From: Azotobacter vinelandii
GTDB taxonomy: Bacteria > Pseudomonadota > Gammaproteobacteria > Pseudomonadales > Pseudomonadaceae
Direction: 5' to 3' (one strand)
Assembly: GCF_001571105.1 (NCBI RefSeq)
Contig: NZ_BCTD01000016.1
Length of the DNA: 64,000 nt
The notes under the pieces: generated by a model
What the model was told of the DNA's origin: nothing
The model's database searches: none
What the model saw: only the letters and a program-made list of their open reading frames with translations
Shown here: positions 36,291 to 44,288 of the stretch, one piece after another
How the letters are laid out: each line of letters starts with the position of its first letter
How positions within the stretch are numbered: the first letter of the stretch is position 1
Made by a program: the position numbers and the translations under genes

Positions 36291-37178
36291 ATGGAGCACT
36301 TTCGCAATATTGGCATCATCGGTCGTCTGGGTAGTACCCAGGTGGTGGATACCATCCGCCGGCTGAAGAGGTTTCTTCTCGATCGACACCTGCACGTGAT
36401 TCTTGACGAGGGGATTGCCGAACTTCTGCCCGGGCATGGCCTGCAGGTGTCCTCGCGCAAGCAGTTGGGCGAGGTCTGCGACATGGTCGTCGTCGTCGGC
36501 GGCGACGGCAGCATGCTCGGCGCGGCGCGCGCCCTGGCCCGCTACAAGGTGCCGGTGCTCGGCATCAACCGCGGCAGCCTGGGCTTTCTCACCGATATCC
36601 GTCCCGACGAACTGGAAACCCGGGTCGCCGAAGTGCTCGACGGCCAGTACACCGTGGAGAGCCGCTTCCTGCTCGAAACCCAGGTGCGCCGCAAGCTGGA
36701 GCCGATCGGCCAGGGCGATGCGCTGAACGATGTGGTGCTGCATCCGGGCAAGTCGACGCGGATGATCGAATTCGAGCTGTACATCGACGGACAGTTCGTC
36801 TGCAGCCAGAAGTCAGACGGACTGATCGTCTCCACACCGACCGGTTCCACCGCCTACGCCCTGTCGGCCGGCGGACCGATCATGCATCCCAAGCTGGACG
36901 CCATCGTCATCGTGCCCATGTATCCGCACACCCTGTCGAGCCGGCCGATCGTGGTCGCCGGCAACAGCGAGCTGAAGATCGTGGTATCGCCGAAGATGGA
37001 TATCTATCCCCAGGTTTCCTGCGACGGGCAGAACCATTTCACCTGCTCGCCCGGCGATATCGTCACCATCAGCAAGAAGCCGCAGCGGTTGCAGTTGATC
37101 CATCCGCTGGACCACAACTATTACGAGGTATGCCGCACCAAGCTGGGCTGGGGCAGTCGTCTGGGTGGTGGAAGTTGA
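36291..37178 (+). CDS. nadK: NAD kinase
   Basis: 295 residues from the ATG with CAGGAG 6 bases upstream. The nucleotide motif VVVVGGDGSMLGAAR, NRGSLGFLTDI, the NDVVLH segment and STPTGSTAYALSAGGPI are present. It makes NADP from NAD and ATP. Its TGA overlaps the next ATG by one base. Confidence 0.96.
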   Translation: MEHFRNIGIIGRLGSTQVVDTIRRLKRFLLDRHLHVILDEGIAELLPGHGLQVSSRKQLGEVCDMVVVVGGDGSMLGAARALARYKVPVLGINRGSLGFLTDIRPDELETRVAEVLDGQYTVESRFLLETQVRRKLEPIGQGDALNDVVLHPGKSTRMIEFELYIDGQFVCSQKSDGLIVSTPTGSTAYALSAGGPIMHPKLDAIVIVPMYPHTLSSRPIVVAGNSELKIVVSPKMDIYPQVSCDGQNHFTCSPGDIVTISKKPQRLQLIHPLDHNYYEVCRTKLGWGSRLGGGS

Positions 37179-38164
37179 TGCTGATCGATCCGTTGCGCAG
37201 TTACGATCTGATCGGCGACGTGCATGGCTGCGGCCATAGCCTGGAGATCCTGCTCGAACGCCTCGGCTACCGGCGCCAGGGGGGGGCGTGGCGCCATCCG
37301 TGGCGCATGGCGCTGTTCGTCGGCGATATCGTCGATCGCGGCCCGCGCATTCGCGAGGCCCTGCATCTGGTGCACGACATGGTCGAGGCCGGTCAGGCGT
37401 TGTGCGCCATGGGCAACCACGAATACAACCTGCTGGGCTGGTCCACCGAGGCGCCACCGGAAAGCGGCCAGCGCTACGTGCGCGAGCACACGGTGCGCAA
37501 CGAGCGGCTGATCCACGAAACCCTGACCCAGTTCGCCGATCATCCGGGTGACTGGCGGGCCTTTCTCGACTGGTTCTACGAGCTGCCGCTGTTCATCGAC
37601 GCCGGCCGCTTCCGCGTCGTGCATGCCTGCTGGGATTCCAGCCTGATCGAGCCGCTGCGCCGGGAGTACCCGGATGGCGTGATCGACGAGCCCTTCCTGA
37701 AGGCTTCCGCCGTGCCCGATACCTTCGCCCACCAGGTCTTCGAACGGTTGCTGCGCGGCATCAACATGCGCCTGCCCCATGGCATGACGCTGACCGGCCG
37801 GGACGGCCTCGCCCGCGAGACCTTCCGCAGCAAGTTCTGGGCGGACGCACCGCAGACCTACGCCGACATCGTCTTCCAGCCGGATGCCTTGCCCGAACCC
37901 GTCGCGCAGATGCCGATCTCCTCCGTTCACCGGGCCGAGTTGCCTTTCTACGATGCCGATCAGCCACCGCTGTTCGTCGGTCACTATTGGCGCCAGGGGC
38001 AACCGTCGTTGATTCGTTCCAATCTGGTGTGTCTCGACTACAGTGCGGTGATGTTCGGCAAGCTGGTGGCTTACCGGCTGGACCAGGAGACCCGGCTCGA
38101 TCCGGACAAGTTCGCCTGGGTCGAGGTGGAGCGTCCGGAGGCTCCTCATGAATACGGCAATTGA
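37178..38164 (+). CDS. Calcineurin-like metallophosphoesterase
   Basis: 328 residues, starting on the last base of the nadK stop. All PPP-type metal motifs are present: DLIGDVHGC, FVGDIVDRGP, GNHEYN, a later VVHACWD, and FVGHYW near the end. It resembles ApaH-like phosphatases but is longer than ApaH; likely substrates are dinucleoside polyphosphates or phosphoproteins. It overlaps glpG by 17 bases, and nadK, this gene and glpG form one unit. Confidence 0.88.
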   Translation: MLIDPLRSYDLIGDVHGCGHSLEILLERLGYRRQGGAWRHPWRMALFVGDIVDRGPRIREALHLVHDMVEAGQALCAMGNHEYNLLGWSTEAPPESGQRYVREHTVRNERLIHETLTQFADHPGDWRAFLDWFYELPLFIDAGRFRVVHACWDSSLIEPLRREYPDGVIDEPFLKASAVPDTFAHQVFERLLRGINMRLPHGMTLTGRDGLARETFRSKFWADAPQTYADIVFQPDALPEPVAQMPISSVHRAELPFYDADQPPLFVGHYWRQGQPSLIRSNLVCLDYSAVMFGKLVAYRLDQETRLDPDKFAWVEVERPEAPHEYGN

Positions 38165-39014
38165 GGTCTTGCGCCTGCCGCTGGGGACCGATCTCAGCGG
38201 CTTCGTCGGCCTGTTGCGGCGCCTGGGCGTGCCTCACCGGGTCAGCGAGGAGGGCGGCGAGCAGGTGCTCTGGGTGCCCGATCCCCGTCTGGCCCGGGAG
38301 GTGAGTCTGCTCTATGCGCGCTTTCCCGAAGGCGACCCGCAGGGGCTCGTCCCGGACGCGCCGCGCCGCGCCTCCGGTGTTTTCCGGCAATTGCGCCACA
38401 GCCCGCTGACCTCCCTGATGCTGCTGGCGACCCTGCTGGTGGCGGCTCTGACCCTGCTCGGGGAAAACCTCGCCACCGTCGGCTGGCTGACCTTCCAGGA
38501 GTTCCACGTCCAGGGCGACTACCTGTATTTCGTGCCGTTGTCCGAGACCCTGGCCGCCGGCCAGTGGTGGCGTCTGCTGACGCCGATGCTGATCCACTTC
38601 GGCTGGCTGCACCTGGCGATGAACGGGCTCTGGTACTGGGAGCTGGGACGGCGCGTCGAGGCCCGCCAGGGCGGTTCGACGCTGCTTCTCCTGACCCTGC
38701 TGTTCGGCCTGGCATCCAACGTCGCGCAGTATCTGTTCGGCGGTCCGGCGTTGTTCGGCGGACTGTCCGGCGTGCTCTACGGCCTGCTCGGCCACTGCTG
38801 GATCTTCCAGCGCTTCGCGCCCGGCGCCGCCTATCGCCTGCCGCCGGGCGTGGTGACGATGATGCTGGTCTGGCTGCTGGTCTGCCTGTCCGGCCTGGTC
38901 ACCGCCCTGGGGCTGGGCGCCATCGCCAACGCCGCGCACGTCGCCGGGCTGGTCGCCGGCTGCCTGACCGGCGTCATCGGCGGCGCCTGGGCCCGCAGCC
39001 GGGATCAGGGATAG
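38148..39014 (+). CDS. glpG: Rhomboid intramembrane protease GlpG
   Basis: 288 residues. An N-terminal cytosolic GlpG domain (about 5-70) is followed by six membrane helices. The catalytic Ser is in GLSGVLYGLLG (about residue 206) and the catalytic His in NAAHVAGLVAG (about 264). FGWLHLAMNGLWYWELG holds the HxxxN oxyanion residues. It cleaves membrane proteins within helices. Its end overlaps the convergent porin gene by 10 bases. Confidence 0.94.
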   Translation: MNTAIEVLRLPLGTDLSGFVGLLRRLGVPHRVSEEGGEQVLWVPDPRLAREVSLLYARFPEGDPQGLVPDAPRRASGVFRQLRHSPLTSLMLLATLLVAALTLLGENLATVGWLTFQEFHVQGDYLYFVPLSETLAAGQWWRLLTPMLIHFGWLHLAMNGLWYWELGRRVEARQGGSTLLLLTLLFGLASNVAQYLFGGPALFGGLSGVLYGLLGHCWIFQRFAPGAAYRLPPGVVTMMLVWLLVCLSGLVTALGLGAIANAAHVAGLVAGCLTGVIGGAWARSRDQG

Positions 39015-40300
39015 TCGAGCGGGTAGTCGACGAACAGCCAGATCTCGTTCAGGTCCTGGTTCAGGTCGCGGCTGGCCCGGTAGATCGAGCCGTACAGGCT
39101 GATCGACAGGTCCTTGGCCACGCCTTCCGGCACCACGTACTGGATCTGGTTGTAGAACTCCCGCTCGCTCGCCGTGCCGTCCCGGCCGGTGTCGATCTTG
39201 CTGCCATGGACATAGGCGGTTCTCCAGGTCAGGCCTGGCACGCCCAGATCGGCGAAGTCCAGTTCGTAGCCGATCTGCCAGGAGCGTTCGTCCTTGCGGT
39301 TGAAGTCGGAATAGAAGGCGTTGGCCAGGTAATTGGCGTCGCCGCCGTCGCCGAAATCGAAGTCGTAGCCGTGGGTGACCGGCTGGCCGTCCTCGTCGAG
39401 ATTCTCGAAGCCGCCGATCGAGCGCTGCCAGGCGAGGATGAAGGCATGAGGCCCCCGGCGATAGGTGCCCATCAGGCTCCAGATGCTGTTGTCCTCGCCC
39501 TTGCCGGTCCGGGTGTAGTCCCGGTCGTAGCGGGTCCGGTAGAAATCGAAGTCGAACTCCAGGGTGTTTTCTTCGGCGAGCGGCAATTGCCAGACGATAT
39601 TGGCGTAACGCTTTCTGGCCACCTTCTCGATATCGGAAAAATACAGGGCAACGCTCAGCCGCTCGTTGAAGGCATAGCTGGCGCCGACGAGTTCGATCGA
39701 ATCCAGTTCCCGTCCCGGAACGTCCCTGCCGCTGTGGTTGTTGTCGTTCTGCGCCGTGAAGCGCCCGGCGTGCAGGGTCAGGCCGTCGATCTCCTCGCTG
39801 CTGAGCAGCACGCCGCGGAAGGTCTGCGGCAGCAGGCGGGAACTGTCGTAGGACAGCACCGGCAGGGCGGGGAGCTGATCGCCGTATTGCAGCAGCGTAT
39901 TGGAAATCCGCAGTTTGAAGGCGATCCCGAGTTCGCCCAGATCCTCTTCGGTGTCGCCGTCGTTGTCAGTGGGAAAGTAGGCGATATCGCCGTCGTCGCG
40001 ACTCTTGCCAGTGTCGAGCCGGACGGCGAGGAGGCCGAAGGCATCCAGGCCGACGCCGACGGGACCCCGGCTGAAACCGGAGTCGAAACTGGCGATGAAC
40101 GCCTGGGCCCAGCGCGACTGGTCGCGCACGCCGTCCTGGTTGTCGCGGTACACGTATCCATTGCGCAGCATCAGGTGGGCACCGGCCTCTTCGGCGAATC
40201 CCCGCGCCTCGGCCTGCGGAGCGGCCATGGTCGGCTGGATGGATGCCGTTGACAGAGTCAGGGCCAGCGCGCGCCAGCCGCACGGTGTATATGTCGACAT
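39005..40300 (-). CDS. OprD family outer-membrane porin
   Basis: 431 residues with a signal peptide (about 1-26, ending MAA) and an 18-strand OprD-type barrel. Family landmarks are the N-terminal LMLRNGYVYRDN, GVGLDAFGLLAVRLDTG, and the C-terminal Tyr/Asp-rich LFVDYPLDYP. These porins take up amino acids, aromatic acids or peptides; the subfamily cannot be set by eye. GGAG lies 8 bases before the ATG. It borders the accessory island. Confidence 0.93.
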   Translation of the reverse strand: MSTYTPCGWRALALTLSTASIQPTMAAPQAEARGFAEEAGAHLMLRNGYVYRDNQDGVRDQSRWAQAFIASFDSGFSRGPVGVGLDAFGLLAVRLDTGKSRDDGDIAYFPTDNDGDTEEDLGELGIAFKLRISNTLLQYGDQLPALPVLSYDSSRLLPQTFRGVLLSSEEIDGLTLHAGRFTAQNDNNHSGRDVPGRELDSIELVGASYAFNERLSVALYFSDIEKVARKRYANIVWQLPLAEENTLEFDFDFYRTRYDRDYTRTGKGEDNSIWSLMGTYRRGPHAFILAWQRSIGGFENLDEDGQPVTHGYDFDFGDGGDANYLANAFYSDFNRKDERSWQIGYELDFADLGVPGLTWRTAYVHGSKIDTGRDGTASEREFYNQIQYVVPEGVAKDLSISLYGSIYRASRDLNQDLNEIWLFVDYPLDYP

Positions 40301-41026
40301 GAGGGCTCCGGATTACCTGCGGTCGTCGTGGCCGGGCGGCGGACAGCAGGGGCCGGGACGCCAGGACCCCATCCTTGTGCCAGGTATCGTGTCCGAAGTG
40401 CGACTTCGAATCGGACGCATTCAGCTTAATACATCCCCGGCAGGCTCCAGTTTCCAGGTGCTGCCGACGGCATCGTCCGACGGGTGGTACACGAGATCGA
40501 AGGACGGGATTCCGAGGACCCGCTTCGCATCGGCGATGCCCACCTTCCTGCAGGAAGCGGAAGACGTCGTTCGGCAACTGCGCTTCGATACCGGGCATAC
40601 GGTCGGTGGTGGGAAATCGGCTCCCGTCCACTTGCGCGGTTCCTGTAACACCTTCACGCCCAGCGGCTTGCTGTGCGAGGCCTTCGCCGTACCGGGGAGT
40701 CGTGGTAGCGGTTGCAAACCGATCGGTACATGCCGGACCAACCAGAATCCGAAGCCTTTCAGGCGGGGTTCTTCCAGAATGGTGTTTCAGGCACGTTGTA
40801 CCGGGTATTGCACTGGGGGTATCCGGATCTTCGACTCTTGTGCCGGCGAAGACGCGGCCCTGGATTTGTAGTAATAACTATTTTACGTCTCGTCATCGCC
40901 AATGAATTTAACGAATAATAAATCTTATTGCCATGGCATGGACGCTTATTGAGGGCACTCTGTACGCGCCTGCTTCAAATACGGCAGGTAATGCACCCGA
41001 CTGACCAAAATACAGGAGTAAAACTT
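40301..41026. other. 726-base gene-poor border of the accessory island
   Basis: No intact gene is supported. From about 40400 to 40860 GC content is high and minus-strand frames look faintly protein-like but are broken, so this may be decayed coding DNA. From about 40860 to 41026 the DNA turns AT-rich, with many TAATAA-type hexamers that could serve as -10 boxes; this half holds the upstream region shared with precursor 2. Confidence 0.4.
40968..40989 (+). promoter_or_regulatory. Conserved hairpin/operator upstream of precursor 1
   Basis: CCTGCT at 40969-40974 pairs with GGCAGG at 40983-40988 (one G-T pair), flanked by a G-T closing pair. The equivalent site before precursor 2 has CCTGTT/AACAGG, so pairing is kept while bases differ. 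Either an RNA hairpin in the leader or a dyad operator. Confidence 0.5.
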
Positions 41027-41173
41027 ATGGACGCGAACAAATACGAGAATTCCATCGAGCAGTTCGAGGTCGAGCTGGATGCCGAAGAGATCCGTTGGGA
41101 GGATATCGCTGACGAGGATCTCGAGGCCCGTATCAGCAAGGATCAGGCTTCGTCCGCCGGCTACTACTGCTAA
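41027..41173 (+). CDS. RiPP-type precursor peptide 1
   Basis: 48 residues, with ACAGGAGTA before the ATG. The leader is acidic: MDANKYENSIEQ, then FEVELDAEEIRWEDI, then RISK, with a single Trp at residue 24. The putative core is the tail DQASSAGYYC, ending in the only Cys. The leader matches precursor 2 at 32 of the first 38 positions while the tail differs, the usual mark of leader plus core peptides. A longer frame from 40928 exists, but the added residues are not conserved as protein. The downstream RRE-type protease supports the RiPP reading. Confidence 0.85.
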   Translation: MDANKYENSIEQFEVELDAEEIRWEDIADEDLEARISKDQASSAGYYC

Positions 41174-41182
41174 TACCGGTAA

Positions 41183-41210
41183 GATAGCCGCCGCCTGTGC
41201 GGCGGCTATC
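41183..41210 (+). terminator. Strong hairpin directly after precursor 1
   Basis: Perfect 12-bp stem GATAGCCGCCGC/GCGGCGGCTATC with loop CTGT, 9 bases after the stop. No T-run follows, so it may protect the short precursor mRNA or terminate only partly. A mutated version follows precursor 2. Confidence 0.7.
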
Positions 41211-41213
41211 CAG

Positions 41214-41680
41214 ATGAGCATGATATGGCATCATTATCCAGCAATTGCCCATATGTGCCATTAAAATAGTGGCGCCAATTTCTCCTTCTTCACTCCTTAC
41301 TAATGGCGGGATAGACAAGCTACTCTGCACGACGTGGAGTCACGTTCACATTACACCTCGTTATTGCGCATGGCATTACTTGGGACGATGCACGTTCCAT
41401 ACCTTCGCCAAGGCATGGCTTCGCAAGCCCGGAGGCATGCAGCGCATCGGGCCGTAGTGGCTTCATTCCCGACAACTGGGGTCGATATTCTGTACGCCTA
41501 TTGCTTGAAAATAGTGATACGGCTCTTTTCGCAATCATGCCAATTCAATGAGCCGACCAGACTGCCGGCAAAGTGCCTCCACTGTGTTCGCCGCTTCAGC
41601 CACATTATCTGGGATAGTCGAATTGTCGTCCTTACCAAGGGTACGCATATCAATCAACTGTATACCTTTGTTGTCGTAGC
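41214..41680. other. Gene-free spacer between the two precursor cassettes
   Basis: 467 bases, less GC-rich than the surroundings, with only short frames that lack ribosome-binding sites and have atypical composition. I recognise no insertion-sequence ends or transposase motifs. It may be what remains of DNA trapped between the duplicated cassettes. Confidence 0.4.
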
Positions 41681-41744
41681 GAATTTAATGAAAAGTAAAT
41701 ATTGTCGCCATGGCGTGGACACTTACTGTAGTCATCTTGTGGTC

Positions 41745-41766
41745 GCCTGTTTCAAGCGCAACAGGC
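41745..41766 (+). promoter_or_regulatory. Conserved hairpin/operator upstream of precursor 2
   Basis: GCCTGTT (41745-41751) pairs perfectly with AACAGGC (41760-41766) around an 8-base loop starting TCAAG. Same position and loop start as the copy A site, with paired base changes that keep the stem. Confidence 0.55.
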
Positions 41767-41793
41767 AGCCTTCTAAATACAGGAGTAAGTCTT

Positions 41794-41943
41794 ATGGATG
41801 CGAGTAAACACGAGAATTCCATCGAGCAGTTCGAGGTCGAACTGGATGTCGAAGAGATCCGTTGGGAGGATATCTCCGACGAAGAACTCGAGTCGCGCAT
41901 CAGCAAAGAAACTGGCGGCAGCGCTGGCGGCTCCCAGTGCTAA
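41794..41943 (+). CDS. RiPP-type precursor peptide 2
   Basis: 49 residues with ACAGGAGTA before the ATG. The leader parallels precursor 1 (ENSIEQFEVELD, EEIRWEDI, RISK; Trp at residue 24). The tail reads ETGGSAGGSQC, again ending in the only Cys and sharing just SAG and the terminal Cys with precursor 1. It lies 114 bases before the biosynthetic operon, on the same strand. An upstream ATG at 41710 in frame would add residues with no match in copy A. Confidence 0.85.
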   Translation: MDASKHENSIEQFEVELDVEEIRWEDISDEELESRISKETGGSAGGSQC

Positions 41944-41985
41944 TACCGGTAAGGTAGCCGTTGTCCACGCGGCGGATACTATCCG

Positions 41986-42019
41986 GAAGACCGTACGGCA
42001 ATATGGCCGCACGGTCTTC
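41986..42019 (+). terminator. Attenuator-like hairpin between precursor 2 and the enzyme operon
   Basis: GAAGACCGT-A-CGGC pairs with GCCG-C-ACGGTCTTC (13 of 14 positions), loop AATATG. No T-run follows. Its place between precursor and enzymes suggests partial read-through that gives more precursor mRNA than enzyme mRNA. Confidence 0.6.
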
Positions 42020-42057
42020 TGCGCAGCCACGACAGTCTCATCATCGAATGGGCAATC

Positions 42058-43074
42058 ATGGGTAGCAAGTTGAACAGCCGTCTCGACCAAGTCTGTGCAT
42101 CGTCCATGCGATGGCTCGATCTGGAGGTCATCCAGGTACGTCAGGCGGTACTGACGGCACTGCGGACCCATACCTGCTCCGAAGCGCACCGGCGCCTGCT
42201 GGAGATCCTCCTGCTGGATGCCGTCGACAGGCTGCAAGTGTGTCACCTGGCCTTGCGTGTGCCACTTCTGGTGGCCGATGGCGTGCGGAACGGGATCGCC
42301 GACGCAACGCGGCAACTGACCGCGGCCCTGACGATTCTGGAGGCGGGAATCTACACGCTCGATCACATCATGGATCGAGAGGTCGAGGGCCCCGTCGCGG
42401 AGCTTCCTCCGGGACAGATCCTGCTCGGCGCCACCAGCATGATCTCGCATGTGCCGTACCAGATCCTGTCCCACCTCCGCGGCGCCGAGGCGTCTTCGGT
42501 CGCCATGCTCGCCCGGTTCTCCGACGGGCTCGCCCGGATCGCCGCCGGCCAGCTCGCCGATATCGCCGCCACTACCGGGCAGGCCGTCGCTCGTGAAGGC
42601 ATCGAGGAGGTGGTGCGAATGAAGACGGGCGAGCGCCGTGCGCTCTATGCGGCTCTGGCGGCGCAGCACGCCGGAGCGACCCCGGAGCAGGTCGAGGCCT
42701 ATGCCGCCTATGGGCGAGCCCTGGGTATCGCGCGGCAGCTCCGATCGGATCTGCAGGATCTGTTCGGGCCACGCCCCAGTCGCGATCTGAGCAGCGGCAC
42801 CGCGACCCTGCCGATTGCCTTGCTCCTTGAAAGGACAGACGGTTCCGCCCGGGAGGAAATACAGGATCTCCTTCGCCAAGCGATGCATGACACCAGCGTG
42901 CACGCGAGCATACGGGCGCATCTGCGGTCCTTCGGCGTTCTGCGCGATGTCGTCAAGATGATCGAGGCGAATTGTCGGCGTGCCTTGGCGCAGATCGAAG
43001 CCTTATGTCCCCCTCAACGGTCTGCGATGCATCTGCGCGAATTCGTGCTGCGGACATCGGTGCTGGCACCATGA
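42058..43074 (+). CDS. Polyprenyl-synthetase/ComQ-like protein, candidate peptide prenyltransferase
   Basis: 338 residues, all-alpha isoprenoid-synthase family by motif layout. The first Asp-rich site reads YTLDHIMDRE (D102, H103, D106: second Asp replaced by His). The usual RRGxP that binds isopentenyl diphosphate is missing; EVEGPVAELPPGQ stands there. Later RMKTGERRALYAAL (Lys189, Thr190) is kept, and the second Asp site reads QLRSDLQDLFG (Ser230, Asp231, Asp234). KTG and GTATLPIALLLE align with normal synthases. Loss of the IPP-binding motif argues against chain elongation and for prenyl transfer, as in ComQ, which prenylates ComX. Weak ribosome-binding site; overlaps the next gene (ATGA). 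Confidence 0.75.
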   Translation: MGSKLNSRLDQVCASSMRWLDLEVIQVRQAVLTALRTHTCSEAHRRLLEILLLDAVDRLQVCHLALRVPLLVADGVRNGIADATRQLTAALTILEAGIYTLDHIMDREVEGPVAELPPGQILLGATSMISHVPYQILSHLRGAEASSVAMLARFSDGLARIAAGQLADIAATTGQAVAREGIEEVVRMKTGERRALYAALAAQHAGATPEQVEAYAAYGRALGIARQLRSDLQDLFGPRPSRDLSSGTATLPIALLLERTDGSAREEIQDLLRQAMHDTSVHASIRAHLRSFGVLRDVVKMIEANCRRALAQIEALCPPQRSAMHLREFVLRTSVLAP

Positions 43075-44288
43075 AGAAACCATCGCCGGTTCGCGAAGTC
43101 ACGATCGTCGGTGCCGGGCAGGCAGGGTTGGTCCTCGCCATCGGGCTGCGCAGGCTGGGGCACCGGGTCCGTTTGATCCTCGATCGCCCGGCCGCGGTTA
43201 TCGCCGCTGGCCGGATTCTGTCGGGGCAGTGCGTTTTCGCTCCGGCCCTGGCGGCGGAGCGAGAGCTTGGACTGGATCTCTGGAGCGCTTCGAGTCCGCG
43301 AATCGGCGCCATTCATGTTGCAAGCCGCTCGATGCCTCCGGATCGCGTCACACAGCAGAGTTTTGTCGGGAAGCTCCGGGCGCCAGCGGAATCGGTCGAC
43401 CAACGCATCAAGTTTCCAGCCCTGATAGATATGTTCATCCAAATAGGGGGCTGCCTCGAGATCATGGAGGCCGATGTGGCCTGTCTCGAGCGCTATGCCC
43501 TGGAAAGCGAGTTGCTCGTCGTGGCGGTCGGCAAGGGAAGGTTGGCCTCGCTCTTTCCCGTTGATCCCATGCGATCGCCGTTCAGCGCACCGGCGCGGAC
43601 TCTGGCGATGGTCTATTTGCGCGGAGCGATGCCGCCGCCCCATGTGGGCTGCGTTTCTTCCACTGCCGTCGCCGGCGCAGGCACCGTGATGCACTTTCCG
43701 GCTCTCACCCATGGCGGACACTGTGAAGTGCTCCTGTTCGAGGCAATGCCGGGAGGCCCGCTGGACGTCGGATGCAAAGGCCTCGCCGCGCGGGAGCTGC
43801 TCGCAGCCATGCGGATTGCCCTGGCGAAGTGCTTGCCCGAGGAAGGCGAGCGGATAGCGGATGCCTATGTCACGGACCCTGGCGCGAGCTTGTCCGGCAG
43901 TATCGTTCCGACGGTAAGGCATGGTGTGGCTCGTCTTCCATCCGGTCGCGCCGTGCTGGGGCTTGGTGACGCGGTGGTGCTGAACGACCCGCTCGTCGGC
44001 CAGGGGGCGAACAACGCCATCCGAATGGCGATGGTCTGCCTCCGGGCCATCGCGGAACACGAGGGGCCTTTCGACGACGTCTGGCTGGCGGCATGCGCCT
44101 CGCGCGCCTGGCAGGAGGTCAGTGCCGCGACGATCTGGACGAACATGGCCCTTCGCCCTTCGTCGGTACAGGCCGCCGCCCTGATGCGGCGCGCGACGCT
44201 GGAACAAGCGGTAGCGGATCGTGTGGCGCAGGGCTTCGAGGACCCAGCCTCACTGCTGCCTCTCTTGCTCGGGCTCGAACGGGCATGA
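43071..44288 (+). CDS. Styrene/indole-monooxygenase-type FAD protein
   Basis: 405 residues. The Rossmann motif VTIVGAGQAGLVLAIGLRRLG is at about 10-30. Features shared with StyA epoxidases are KLRAPAESVDQRIKFPALI (compare the VDYRLYLP region), LLVVAVGKGRL and VLGLGDAVVLNDPLVGQGANNA (FAD ribityl site). StyA enzymes epoxidise vinyl arenes and indole using free reduced flavin from a partner; no flavin reductase is encoded nearby. In this operon the likely substrate is the peptide, either its prenyl double bond or Trp indole. Overlaps both neighbours by 4 bases (ATGA). Confidence 0.8.
   Translation: MKKPSPVREVTIVGAGQAGLVLAIGLRRLGHRVRLILDRPAAVIAAGRILSGQCVFAPALAAERELGLDLWSASSPRIGAIHVASRSMPPDRVTQQSFVGKLRAPAESVDQRIKFPALIDMFIQIGGCLEIMEADVACLERYALESELLVVAVGKGRLASLFPVDPMRSPFSAPARTLAMVYLRGAMPPPHVGCVSSTAVAGAGTVMHFPALTHGGHCEVLLFEAMPGGPLDVGCKGLAARELLAAMRIALAKCLPEEGERIADAYVTDPGASLSGSIVPTVRHGVARLPSGRAVLGLGDAVVLNDPLVGQGANNAIRMAMVCLRAIAEHEGPFDDVWLAACASRAWQEVSAATIWTNMALRPSSVQAAALMRRATLEQAVADRVAQGFEDPASLLPLLLGLERA

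Larger units (their letters stand above)
40904..41213 (+). repeat. Duplicated precursor cassette, copy A
   Basis: This unit of upstream DNA, peptide gene and downstream sequence matches copy B at 41681-41982. Shared blocks are GAATTTAA at the left edge, GCCATGGC-TGGAC, a hairpin-forming CCTG...CAGG, the AATACAGGAGTAA ribosome-binding region, the whole leader coding sequence and TAATACCGGTAAG after the stop. The start-to-start distance is 767 bases. Confidence 0.85.
41681..41982 (+). repeat. Duplicated precursor cassette, copy B
   Basis: Second copy of the precursor unit (see copy A at 40904). Identity is highest over the ribosome-binding site and leader codons, lower upstream, and the hairpin after the stop has decayed to GGTAGCCGTTGTCC...GCGGCGGATACTATCC. 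The divergence means the duplication is not recent. Confidence 0.85.

Noticed and set aside
40421..40741. Minus-strand frame upstream of the island
   Set aside because: 106 codons with Pro/Arg/Ser-rich sequence, no ribosome-binding site and no recognisable family; at most decayed DNA.
41334..41807. 157-codon frame between the two precursors
   Set aside because: It overlaps the precursor 2 start in another frame, has no ribosome-binding site and a Cys/His/Arg-rich composition without motifs.
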